Assembly: GCA_946538525.1 (NCBI GenBank)
Contig: CAMNGU010000005.1
Coordinates: 1 to 52,143, forward strand
DNA from: an uncultured Lachnospiraceae bacterium
GTDB taxonomy: Bacteria; Bacillota; Clostridia; Lachnospirales; Lachnospiraceae
Reading direction: 5' to 3'
DNA length: 52,143 nt
In this document: piece by piece, positions 44,922 through 52,143 of the stretch
Layout of the letters: every line of letters begins with the position of its first letter
Numbering within the stretch: position 1 is the first letter of the stretch
Position numbers and translations under genes: made by a program
Notes under the pieces: model-generated
The model's input: the letters and a program-made list of their open reading frames with translations, nothing else
Told to the model about the DNA's origin: nothing
Database searches by the model: none

Positions 44922-45911
44922 ATGAAACTTTTTGGTAAGCATAGTCAGGGGGTTGACGCTGAGAAGGCTACCAAGAGAGAAACTAACAAAGCTGCTAGCA
45001 AGACTACAAACAGAGCTGCTCATGATAATGTTGTGAAAAATATCATGGACAATATTATTGAGAAGGGTAATGTTGAATTAGTCGAATCTGTAAACGAGGA
45101 AGTATATGATGATAAGGAGTCGGAGCAGGCATATACCTGCTCCGATTGTAATGTTACCATACCTCTGAGCAAGATAAAGGAGAATCTTTATGTTTGTCCA
45201 AATTGTGGAAAACATGCAAAGATTTCTGCTAGAAGAAGAATGGCAGGGCTGGCAGATCCTGGAACATTTAGAAAGATTAAGTTTGATATTCCATTTAAGA
45301 ACCCAATTGATTATCCGGATTATGAGGATAAGATTCAGGGGCTCAAGAATAAGACTGGTCTTGATGAGGGAGTTCTTTCTGGAGTATGCGAGATAGAAGG
45401 TTATAAAGCGGCTGTAGCAGTTATGGCACCTGAGTTCCTTATGGGAAGTATGGGCGTTGCAGTCGGTGAAATGATTACGAAAACATTTGAAGTTGCAGAA
45501 AAACTGGAACTTCCAGTTATTATATTTACAGCTAGTGGTGGTGCCAGAATGCAGGAGGGAATCCTTTCACTTATGCAGATGGCGAAAACATCAGCTGCGG
45601 TTCAGAGATTCAGCGATAATGGTGGACTGTATATCTCAGTTCTTACACATCCTACAACAGGTGGTGTAAGTGCAAGTTTTGCTACACTTGCTGATATTAC
45701 TATAGCAGAACCTGGTGCACTCATCGGTTTTGCCGGACCAAGAGTTATAGAGCAGACAATAGGTCAGAAGCTTCCTAAGGGATTTCAGAGAGCTGAATAT
45801 CTGGAGGAACATGGATTTGTAGATGGCATAGTATCTCGTCTGGAGATGAGAGATAAGCTGGCACAGATCCTTAGACTCCATACTAAGAGGAGGAAGTCAT
45901 GGCTAAGATAA
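44922..45911 (+). CDS. accD: Acetyl-CoA carboxylase carboxyltransferase subunit beta
   Basis: With AccA it moves the carboxyl group from carboxybiotin to acetyl-CoA, giving malonyl-CoA. The 329 residues include a C4 zinc finger (Cys73, Cys76, Cys92, Cys95) and the crotonase-type core with SGGARMQEGILSLMQM and GGVSASFA segments. An N-terminal extension of about 65 residues rich in Lys, Thr and Asn precedes the finger, longer than in E. coli AccD. A TTGGAGG ribosome site sets the start. Its end overlaps accA by 13 bases. Confidence 0.96.
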   Translation: MKLFGKHSQGVDAEKATKRETNKAASKTTNRAAHDNVVKNIMDNIIEKGNVELVESVNEEVYDDKESEQAYTCSDCNVTIPLSKIKENLYVCPNCGKHAKISARRRMAGLADPGTFRKIKFDIPFKNPIDYPDYEDKIQGLKNKTGLDEGVLSGVCEIEGYKAAVAVMAPEFLMGSMGVAVGEMITKTFEVAEKLELPVIIFTASGGARMQEGILSLMQMAKTSAAVQRFSDNGGLYISVLTHPTTGGVSASFATLADITIAEPGALIGFAGPRVIEQTIGQKLPKGFQRAEYLEEHGFVDGIVSRLEMRDKLAQILRLHTKRRKSWLR

Positions 45912-46846
45912 ATGATATTAGAGATATAGATAATAAGCTTATGGCGCTTGAGGAGCAGATAAATGCACTCAGTGACAGCATGGAGCATATGGAACTTCTT
46001 AGTGATCTTCATGCCGAGTATGACAGGATTGCAGTTCAGGCAGAAGAACTTACTCCACATGACAGAGTGTTCCTTGCAAGACATCCAAAGCGACCAAAGG
46101 TGGATGACTATATTAATGCGCTCTTTGATGATTTCTTTATTCAGAGAGGTGATGTTTTAAATAAAGAAGATAAGAGTATTTACGGTGGAATTGCCACATT
46201 TCATGGTGTTCCTGTAACGGTACTTGGACATCGTAAGGGTCGTGATCTTCAGGAAAATCTGGAGTTTAATTTTGGAATGCCAGAACCAGAAGGATACCGA
46301 AAAGCTCTTCGTATGATGAAGCAGGCAGAGAAGTTTGGAAGACCAATCATCACATTTATAGATACTCCTGGAGCATATCCGGGTCTTGATGCTGAGGCTC
46401 ATGGACAGAGTCAGGCTATATCAAGAAACCTGGCTGAAATGAGTGCTCTCAAGGTACCAGTTATCGCAATTGTTACTGGTGAGGGAAGCAGTGGTGGAGC
46501 TCTTGCAATCGGTGTGGCCAACTCAGTATACATGCTGGAAAATGCAGTATATTCAGTTCTTTCACCAGAGGGATTTGCATCAATCCTTTGGAAGGATGCA
46601 AGTAAGGCTGATGAGGCCTGCAAACTGATGAAACTCACAGCTCATGATCTTTATAATTTCAAAGTTATAGATGGAATTATTCAAGAACCACTTTGTGGTG
46701 CTCATCATAATCCAAGTGTTGTATATCGTGATATAGATGAGGTTCTGGTTAAGGAACTTAGGAAGTTTAAAGGCAAGAGTGGATCAGATATCGCAAAAGA
46801 CAGATATGAGAAATTTAGAAATATAGACAGAGTAGTTCTGTCTTAG
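45899..46846 (+). CDS. accA: Acetyl-CoA carboxylase carboxyltransferase subunit alpha
   Basis: Partner of AccD in the carboxyltransferase, 315 residues, usual length. The N-terminal helical region (IDNKLMALEEQINAL) is followed by the core with GHRKGRD, TFIDTPGAYPG, GEGSSGGALAIG and the SPEGFASILW segment. The start lies within accD, with AAGAGGAGG as ribosome site, so both subunits are probably made in equal amounts by translational coupling. accB and accC are not seen in the window. Confidence 0.97.
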   Translation: MAKINDIRDIDNKLMALEEQINALSDSMEHMELLSDLHAEYDRIAVQAEELTPHDRVFLARHPKRPKVDDYINALFDDFFIQRGDVLNKEDKSIYGGIATFHGVPVTVLGHRKGRDLQENLEFNFGMPEPEGYRKALRMMKQAEKFGRPIITFIDTPGAYPGLDAEAHGQSQAISRNLAEMSALKVPVIAIVTGEGSSGGALAIGVANSVYMLENAVYSVLSPEGFASILWKDASKADEACKLMKLTAHDLYNFKVIDGIIQEPLCGAHHNPSVVYRDIDEVLVKELRKFKGKSGSDIAKDRYEKFRNIDRVVLS

Positions 46847-46867
46847 TTCTGTGTAATAGATAGAGTA

Positions 46868-46910
46868 ACAGTTTAAACACTGTCATCCTGCGCTATGGCG
46901 AAGGATCTTT
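46868..46910. repeat. Short palindromic element between accA and fabK
   Basis: Two hairpins in a row: ACAGT/ACTGT (46868-46883) and ATCCTgCGC/GCGaAGGAT (46885-46906) followed by CTTTT. The phrase GTCATCCTGCGC...GCGAAGGATC resembles a repetitive-element phrase I recall from many genomes. It creates an ATG at 46895 in frame with fabK, but without a ribosome site. Confidence 0.45.
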
Positions 46911-46930
46911 TGAAAATAGAGGGACTAACA

Positions 46931-47845
46931 ATGATTAACGAATTATTAGGTACTAAATATCCTATCATTCAAGGTGGTATGGCAAATATCGCCCTTGGTA
47001 AATTTGCAGCTGCTGTATCTAATGCTGGTGGACTTGGTCTTATCGGTTCAGGTGGATATGATGCAGCTCGCATCGAGAAAGAGATATATGATGCCAGACA
47101 GGCAACAGATAAGCCATTTGGTGTGAATCTTATGCTTCTCAATCCTGATGTAGATAATATCGCAGATCTTCTTGTAAAAGAGAAGATTAAGATTATTACT
47201 ACTGGAGCAGGAACTCCAGGAAAATATATGGAAAAATGGAAAGAAATGGGAGCGATAGTTATCCCTGTTATTGCAAGTAGTGCACTTGCTCGTCGTGTAG
47301 AGAAGCAGGGTGCTGACGCTGTTATAGCCGAAGGTGGCGAAAGTGGTGGACATGTAGGTGATATGACAACTATGGCACTGGTTCCACAGATAGTTGACTG
47401 TGTTGATATTCCTGTAATTGCTGCAGGTGGTATCGCTGACGGAAGACAGTTTGCTGCTGCTATGTGTCTTGGTGCACAGGGTGTTCAGATTGGAACATGT
47501 CTTCTTGTTAGTGAGGAGTGTCCTGTACATGATAATTATAAGCAGGAACTTATTAAATCAAAGGATAACAGCACAACAGTAACTGGTCGTTCATTAAATG
47601 CACCAGTAAGAATTATTAAGAATCAGATGGCTCGTGAGTATCTGAAGCTGGAGTCAGAAGCTGCATCTCGAGAGGAACTTGAACAGATAACTCTTGGAGG
47701 ACTTCGCCGCGCGGTTACAGATGGTGATATGAAGACTGGTTCTGTTATGGCAGGACAGGTTTGTGGACAGCTTAAAGAGGTTCGTCCTGTAGCTGCTATT
47801 CTTGATGAGATTTATACAGAAGGTATGAAAATTCTGGGAAAATAA
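46931..47845 (+). CDS. fabK: Enoyl-ACP reductase II (FMN-dependent)
   Basis: Reduces the enoyl-ACP double bond in the last step of each elongation cycle; FabK enzymes are FMN/NADH proteins unaffected by triclosan. It has 304 residues with a TIM-barrel nitronate-monooxygenase-like plan: YPIIQGGMANIA at the N-terminus, the GGESGGH motif near 138-144, and IPVIAAGGIADG with GAQGVQIGT following. ATG at 46931 has AGAGGGA six bases upstream; the open frame starts at 46895 inside a palindromic element. No FabI or FabL is seen. Confidence 0.94.
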   Translation: MINELLGTKYPIIQGGMANIALGKFAAAVSNAGGLGLIGSGGYDAARIEKEIYDARQATDKPFGVNLMLLNPDVDNIADLLVKEKIKIITTGAGTPGKYMEKWKEMGAIVIPVIASSALARRVEKQGADAVIAEGGESGGHVGDMTTMALVPQIVDCVDIPVIAAGGIADGRQFAAAMCLGAQGVQIGTCLLVSEECPVHDNYKQELIKSKDNSTTVTGRSLNAPVRIIKNQMAREYLKLESEAASREELEQITLGGLRRAVTDGDMKTGSVMAGQVCGQLKEVRPVAAILDEIYTEGMKILGK

Positions 47846-47885
47846 ATCCTGAAAAAATTCTCAGTAAATTAGTTTAGTTGGAAAT

Positions 47886-49178
47886 ATGAACAGACTGAAT
47901 AAAAAAAACTGCTTATTTATAATTTTACCAATTGTTCTTATGGTATTGGTGAATATTTTTCACTTTGTGAATTATATGACTTTAGTCTGGAAGAATCCTA
48001 TTGATAGTGTACTAGCTTCATCCTTTCCTGTAAGCCTGCTTTTTCTGCTGTTGGCGTTTATCTTTTATAGGCAAACAAATGACGAAAAATATAGAGATAT
48101 AGATGAGGTTGCTGATTCTTTGAATCCTGGACCGGATTCTCAATCGATTTCTCAATCGGATCCTCGAAAAATTAGACTTACTTCAAAAAAGAAAATATAT
48201 CTTATAGTTGGAACACTTATCGTTGTTTATGGGGTAAGTATAGTCAATTCTGTTATGTGTCAAATTATATATAATAGTCGACGTCAGCATGATGATGAAA
48301 TAGTTAGGGCATTAGGAGAGGCATGTAAAGCTACATATGAATATTATCAGGATGATTCATATGGAATAAAGTCAAGTAAACAGGCTGAGAGCTATGAGAT
48401 AGGATTTCAAAAACTCCAGGAAGGTGTAGATATCTTAACTTGGTCTGAACTGACATCTGATACCAAGGAAATGGATTCTTTTGCATATAAGTTAGAAATC
48501 GAGTTTGAGAGAGAACTTTTTAATGGGGCTGATGATTATGTCTTAGGTCGAGATGGAGAGGCAATTACTCTTTCTAATCTAAAAGAACATCTTTTTTTTG
48601 CTAATAAGGATTCTGAACTATATGTATATATGACAGATACAGTTGTTGTAGCTGGAATTAAAAATCCAGTTAAAAGTCTTGATAAAGATGCAGGAAAATT
48701 ATGGAATTGCATTGCGGGAAAACAGAATGTTCCTGAATTGCTTTTTTATGTTGTTGATGATTCAGATAATCCGAAGCATAACACTTTTGCAGTAGATACA
48801 TTTGGACAGATATACGAGTCAAAGTTTCCACAGAATGATTATTACAAGTTGAATACCTATATGAATTATCTGGCTGATGGTGATTTCTACCGTGAATTTA
48901 GAAAAGTTGGAGAAATTGATGATTTTGAAACATATGAAGTGTATCAGATTTTTACTTCCAACTATTCGGATGCTACTCATTCCTTTAAAGGAGATAGAGA
49001 TGAGTTGCTAAAGCGACTGAATGCGGATTTTTTTGAAGGTTTTAAAGCTGGCTATAATGATGAGTATTTAAGGCCTGTTTCGGAAGATGTTTCAATACTG
49101 GATATGAATGTTATTGGTATATATACATCGGAAGAATATTACAGCATAACTAATGATGAGTTAATAAAACTTAAATAA
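47886..49178 (+). CDS. Hypothetical membrane protein embedded in the fab operon
   Basis: A 430-residue protein with three hydrophobic segments (about 9-31, 43-61 and 103-125) and a large hydrophilic, acidic C-terminal domain of about 300 residues, probably outside the cell. No motif or family is recognisable. Base composition is somewhat more A/T-rich and codon use less polished than in the flanking fab genes. It sits between fabK and fabD, 40 bases after fabK, and lacks a good ribosome site (only TTGGAAAT). It could be a lineage-specific insertion or an unknown envelope-lipid factor. Confidence 0.75.
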   Translation: MNRLNKKNCLFIILPIVLMVLVNIFHFVNYMTLVWKNPIDSVLASSFPVSLLFLLLAFIFYRQTNDEKYRDIDEVADSLNPGPDSQSISQSDPRKIRLTSKKKIYLIVGTLIVVYGVSIVNSVMCQIIYNSRRQHDDEIVRALGEACKATYEYYQDDSYGIKSSKQAESYEIGFQKLQEGVDILTWSELTSDTKEMDSFAYKLEIEFERELFNGADDYVLGRDGEAITLSNLKEHLFFANKDSELYVYMTDTVVVAGIKNPVKSLDKDAGKLWNCIAGKQNVPELLFYVVDDSDNPKHNTFAVDTFGQIYESKFPQNDYYKLNTYMNYLADGDFYREFRKVGEIDDFETYEVYQIFTSNYSDATHSFKGDRDELLKRLNADFFEGFKAGYNDEYLRPVSEDVSILDMNVIGIYTSEEYYSITNDELIKLK

Positions 49179-49273
49179 GAATAATAAGATAAAATATTTA
49201 AGATATATAAATTTGGTAAGAGAGTTAAAGCCGCTTGGCTCATAACATGTTTATAACATGGAGGAAATAGATT

Positions 49274-50242
49274 ATGAAAATAGGATTTTTGTATGCAGGT
49301 CAGGGAGCTCAAAAGGTTGGAATGGGACTTGATCTTTATGAGAAGTATCCTGAATTTAAAGAGACATTTGATAATGTGACAGGTGTGGATTTTGATCTTA
49401 AGAAGGTATGCTTTGAAGGACCAGAAGAAACACTAAATGAAACTAAATATACACAGCCTTGTATGGTTGCATTTGCAGTTGGTTTAACAAAGGTATTAAA
49501 GAATCTTGGAGTTGAACCAGCTTGTGTAGCAGGATTATCACTTGGAGAATATTCAGCGCTTTATGCTGCTGGAGTATTTTCAGAACAGCAGGTTGTTCCT
49601 CTTGTACAGTTTAGAGGAAATGCAATGCAGACAGCTGTTCAAGGAAGAGATTGCAAGATGATTGCGGTGCTTGGACTTGATAAAGATACAGTATTTGCTG
49701 GTTGCGATAAAGTTCGTGCAGAACTTGAGGCTGCTGGAAAGGTTGACGCTGAAGGAAAGGTGCTTGTAGCTGAACCTGCAAACTTCAATTGTCCAGGACA
49801 GATTACAGTTTCTGGAGATGCTGAAGCTGTAGATATGGCAGCAGAAGTACTTAAGGAAATGGGAGCAAAGAGATGTCTTCCTGTTAAAGTTAGCGGTCCT
49901 TTTCATACATCACTTATGAAGCCGGCAGGAGATGCTCTTGCAGAGAGGTTTAAGAGTGAGAACTTTGGAGAAATGCAGGTACCTGTATTTTTCAACTGTA
50001 TTGGAAGACAGAAGGAAGATGCTGAGACAATTCCTGGTCTTCTTGAACAGCAGGTTCAGAAGTCAGTTTATTTTGATGATACTATCAAGGCTATGGCTGA
50101 TATGGGTATAGATGCATTTATAGAAATTGGACCTGGAAAAACACTTTCAAAGTTTGTTCAAAAGACGGTTTCTGATATTCCAGTATATGGAATTGAAAAT
50201 GTTGAAGATCTTGAAAAATTTATGGCAACATTTAATGGTTAG
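49274..50242 (+). CDS. fabD: Malonyl-CoA:ACP transacylase
   Basis: Loads malonyl groups onto AcpP. It has 322 residues. The acyl-binding Ser89 lies in GLSLGEYSAL and the catalytic His211 in SGPFHTSLM. The N-terminal FLYAGQGAQKVGMG and C-terminal IEIGPGKTL motifs are intact. An ATGGAGGAAAT ribosome site precedes the ATG. The 95-base spacer before it has no clear promoter. Confidence 0.97.
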   Translation: MKIGFLYAGQGAQKVGMGLDLYEKYPEFKETFDNVTGVDFDLKKVCFEGPEETLNETKYTQPCMVAFAVGLTKVLKNLGVEPACVAGLSLGEYSALYAAGVFSEQQVVPLVQFRGNAMQTAVQGRDCKMIAVLGLDKDTVFAGCDKVRAELEAAGKVDAEGKVLVAEPANFNCPGQITVSGDAEAVDMAAEVLKEMGAKRCLPVKVSGPFHTSLMKPAGDALAERFKSENFGEMQVPVFFNCIGRQKEDAETIPGLLEQQVQKSVYFDDTIKAMADMGIDAFIEIGPGKTLSKFVQKTVSDIPVYGIENVEDLEKFMATFNG

Positions 50243-50282
50243 AAATAAGCCTAGTTTTTAGAAAAACTGGGAGGTGTATTAT

Positions 50283-50837
50283 ATGGGGTTTAAGCCAACT
50301 GGAAAATGGGCGATGATCGGAATAATCGGAGTAGTACTTCTTATTATTCTTGCAGCAGTATTGATACTTAAAAAGATGGGTTACGATCCGGAAACTGAAG
50401 AAACCAGGACAGATTATTCATCCTATAGTGAGTTTCGGGAAGATGTTATGATGGGAATCCTTCCAGAGACAGAACCGGAAAGCGCAAAAAATTATAAATA
50501 TTACAAATATGTTGATGAAGATACAAATTGTTTTGAGTATGTTATTAGTTTTGAAGTGAATAAAGAGGACCTTAAATCTCTTCAAAAGTATGCTGACAGT
50601 CAGATGTCCACAAGTAATGATCTGGTTAAAAATATTAAAAATGAAGAGATAAAAGTTGGTTTCTTAGATAAAGAAGAACTTACTTCAGTCCAGCAGTTTA
50701 TCACTTCTCCTAGAGGTTTTACGGTATATCGTTATACAAGAAATGACAATTCGGACAAGACATTTAGAACTGGGTTCTTATATAACAAGGAAAGCGGACA
50801 GGTTGTAATCTTTGATATAACAAGAAAAACCAGTTAG
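50283..50837 (+). CDS. Hypothetical single-pass membrane protein between fabD and fabG
   Basis: A 184-residue protein with one N-terminal transmembrane helix (about 9-31, AMIGIIGVVLLIILAAVLIL) and an acidic, Tyr-rich extracytoplasmic domain. No family is recognised. ATG at 50283 is chosen because GGGAGGT lies seven bases upstream; an upstream in-frame GTG overlaps that site. The short 40-base gap after fabD places it in the operon. It shows no similarity I can see to the other unknown operon member at 47886. Confidence 0.78.
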   Translation: MGFKPTGKWAMIGIIGVVLLIILAAVLILKKMGYDPETEETRTDYSSYSEFREDVMMGILPETEPESAKNYKYYKYVDEDTNCFEYVISFEVNKEDLKSLQKYADSQMSTSNDLVKNIKNEEIKVGFLDKEELTSVQQFITSPRGFTVYRYTRNDNSDKTFRTGFLYNKESGQVVIFDITRKTS

Positions 50838-50888
50838 TTCATAGTTTGTAACATGATGAAAGTTTAAATAGTATTTAAAGTTTTGCTA

Positions 50889-50955
50889 TTAAAAATATTG
50901 TTTAAAAATTATTGTTTTAAAAATTATTGTTTAAAAAATATTGTTTTAAAATTAT
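50889..50955. repeat. 14/15-base tandem repeat before fabG
   Basis: Four to five copies of TTAAAAATTATTGT-like units, alternating 14 and 15 bases, run from 50889 to about 50955 and end at the AAGGAG ribosome site of fabG. No gene or terminator is present in this 133-base gap. Confidence 0.75.
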
Positions 50956-50970
50956 TAAGGAGAAAAAAAC

Positions 50971-51720
50971 ATGAGTAAGACATTAGAAGGAAAGACAGCC
51001 ATTGTAACTGGTGGTGCTCGTGGTATCGGAAGAGCCATAAGTATTAAGCTTGCTTCTGAAGGAGCAAATGTAGTTATTTGCGATATCGTTATAAATGAAG
51101 CTGCTGAAGAAACTGTAAAGCTTATTGAAGAGCAGGGCGTTAAGGCTGCAGCATTTGCAGCAAATGTAACAGTTCCAGAAGATTGTGAAAATCTCTTCAA
51201 GCAGGCAATAGAGCAGTTTGGGGCTGTTGATATCCTCGTAAATAATGCAGGTGTTACAAGAGATAATCTCATCATGAGAATGAAGGAAGAAGAGTTTGAT
51301 CTTGTTATAGCAACAAACCTTAAGGGTACATACAACATGATGAAGGCTGCAACTCGTCCTATGATGAAGGCTCGTTACGGCCGTATCGTAAATATAAGCT
51401 CTGTAGTAGGTATCTATGGAAATGCAGGACAGGTTAATTATTCTGCAAGTAAGGCTGGTGTTATCGGTATGACAAAGTCACTTGCAAAGGAACTTGGAAG
51501 CCGTGGAATCACAGTAAATGCTGTAGCACCAGGATTTATTGAGACAGATATGACAAAGGTACTTTCAGATGAACTGAAAGCAGAGATGGTTAAGAATATC
51601 GCCCTTGGCAGACCAGGCCAGCCAGAAGATGTAGCAAAGGTAGTAGCATTCCTTGCATCCGACGAAGCTGCCTATGTAACAGGCCAAGTTATCGAATGCG
51701 CTGGAGGGATGAGCTGTTAA
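50971..51720 (+). CDS. fabG: 3-oxoacyl-ACP reductase
   Basis: NADPH-dependent short-chain dehydrogenase that reduces beta-ketoacyl-ACP, 249 residues. TGGARGIG is the cofactor loop, NNAG follows at about 91-94, and the catalytic triad is Ser144, Tyr157 and Lys161 (YSASK). The C-terminal FIETDM and GQVIECAGGMS segments match FabG. A TTAAGGAG ribosome site is present. Confidence 0.97.
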   Translation: MSKTLEGKTAIVTGGARGIGRAISIKLASEGANVVICDIVINEAAEETVKLIEEQGVKAAAFAANVTVPEDCENLFKQAIEQFGAVDILVNNAGVTRDNLIMRMKEEEFDLVIATNLKGTYNMMKAATRPMMKARYGRIVNISSVVGIYGNAGQVNYSASKAGVIGMTKSLAKELGSRGITVNAVAPGFIETDMTKVLSDELKAEMVKNIALGRPGQPEDVAKVVAFLASDEAAYVTGQVIECAGGMSC

Positions 51721-51745
51721 AAAAACAGTCCGGTGGACTGTTTTT
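51721..51745 (+). terminator. Hairpin with T-run immediately after fabG
   Basis: AAAAACAGTCC pairs with GGACTGTTTTT around a 3-base loop: a perfect 11-base stem ending in T. It would end or reduce transcription between fabG and fabF, or act as part of a small repeat element that follows. Confidence 0.7.
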
Positions 51746-51795
51746 AAGCGAATCCACGAAGAGCTATGCTCGAGGGCGGATATGAGCTGTTAAAG
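51746..51795. repeat. Short insert duplicating the 3' end of fabG
   Basis: The fabG end (GGAGGGATGAGCTGTTAAA, near 51702-51721) is echoed as GAGGGCGGATATGAGCTGTTAAA near 51773-51795. The intervening bases, with the hairpin, look like an inserted repeat element flanked by this duplication. Confidence 0.45.
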
Positions 51796-51838
51796 ACCAC
51801 GATTTCGAAGAAATCTTTATTATTTATAGGAGGAAAAA

Positions 51839-52143
51839 ATGAGACGCGTAGTAATAACAGGAATTGGAACTATTAACCCGGTTGGACATAATCTTGAGGA
51901 AGCTTGGGAGAATGTTAAGAAGGGTGTTTGTGGTATCGACTTTACAAAGCAGATTGATACAACAGATTTTAAGGTAAAGGTTTCCGGTGAAGTTAAGGAT
52001 TATGATCCAGCAAACTTCCTTGATAAGAAGGAAGCTAGAAAGATGGATAGATATACACAGTTTGGTATGATCGCTGCAAGAGAAGCAATTAAGGACAGCG
52101 GCATTGATATCGAGAAGGAAGATCCATTTAGATGTGGAACTAT
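51839..52143 (+). CDS. fabF: 3-oxoacyl-ACP synthase II (partial, runs off the window)
   Basis: The first 101 codons of the condensing enzyme that elongates acyl-ACP with malonyl-ACP. MRRVVITGIGTINPVGH is the typical KAS II beginning, followed by KMDRYTQFGMIAAREAIKDSG, a well-conserved helix. The catalytic Cys-His-His lie beyond the window. ATAGGAGG seven bases upstream fixes the ATG. It continues the fab operon, though a hairpin after fabG may lower read-through. Confidence 0.95.
   Translation, partial: MRRVVITGIGTINPVGHNLEEAWENVKKGVCGIDFTKQIDTTDFKVKVSGEVKDYDPANFLDKKEARKMDRYTQFGMIAAREAIKDSGIDIEKEDPFRCGT

Noticed and set aside
46895-46930. Longer fabK beginning at 46895
   Set aside because: The extra codons lie in a palindromic element and no ribosome site precedes them; AGAGGGA supports 46931.
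47048-47530. 160-codon open frame antisense to fabK
   Set aside because: Thr/Cys/Asn-rich shadow composition and no ribosome site; fabK motifs on the other strand are intact.

Overview
The window is a stretch of AT-rich chromosome from a Gram-positive anaerobe, most likely a Lachnospiraceae member of the Butyrivibrio/Pseudobutyrivibrio type. This is an inference from the gene content: ClpC followed by RadA, FabK as the enoyl-ACP reductase, NrdR, a 93-residue conserved Lachnospiraceae-type protein, a cell-wall-binding giant surface protein, GGAGG-type ribosome sites with some TTG starts, and strong AT bias between genes. I see no tRNA, rRNA, CRISPR array, insertion sequence or prophage gene. 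The window is ordinary core chromosome with one large accessory surface-protein locus.

Layout. (1) 1-7432: purM, purN and purD, then a ClpC-type AAA+ unfoldase overlapping purD, a small conserved protein and radA. (2) 7505-10507: a ThrH-like phosphatase, a MATE exporter and a CPBP-family membrane protease, ending in a terminator. (3) 10674-13966: a MacB-type ABC ATPase with its two-FtsX-domain permease, then a strong terminator. (4) 14248-25647: one 3,799-residue secreted protein made of Ig-like, MBG-like and YDG-like repeats with a C-terminal cell-wall-binding domain. Its promoter carries two 10-bp-spaced direct repeats. A two-component system (25867-27796) follows it. (5) 27797-30100: a putative structured RNA and bidirectional terminator, mgtE on the minus strand, and an unusual structured mgtE leader with short overlapping reading frames. 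(6) 30101-42386: a housekeeping mix of ABC-F ATPase, GH1 beta-glucosidase, nrdR, YigZ/IMPACT protein, HtrA protease, tgt, yajC, a lipoprotein, an EamA transporter, a membrane protein and exoA. (7) 42638-44335: an acyl-CoA synthetase with its own promoter/palindrome. (8) 44541 to the end: a type II fatty-acid synthesis operon (acpP-accD-accA-fabK-unknown-fabD-unknown-fabG-fabF) behind a near-consensus promoter. fabF is cut by the window edge; accB, accC and fabZ are not seen and may lie beyond it.

How the genes work together. AccD and AccA form the carboxyltransferase that makes malonyl-CoA. FabD moves malonyl to AcpP. FabF, FabG and FabK elongate and reduce the chain. The acyl-CoA synthetase just upstream could activate exogenous acids. 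The two-component system beside the giant protein is a candidate regulator of it, but this is only inferred from position and from the operator-like repeats.

Most interesting signals: (a) the mgtE leader, where a near-perfect Shine-Dalgarno and short reading frames lie inside a long imperfect stem that would hide them, with alternative pairings downstream; (b) a strict three-module higher-order repeat of about 1.6 kb in the giant gene; (c) A-rich tandem repeats of 12-15 nt period in many spacers and 3' gene ends, some crossing stop codons; (d) two unknown membrane-anchored proteins inside the fatty-acid operon; (e) short mobile-looking repeat elements at the fabK start and between fabG and fabF.
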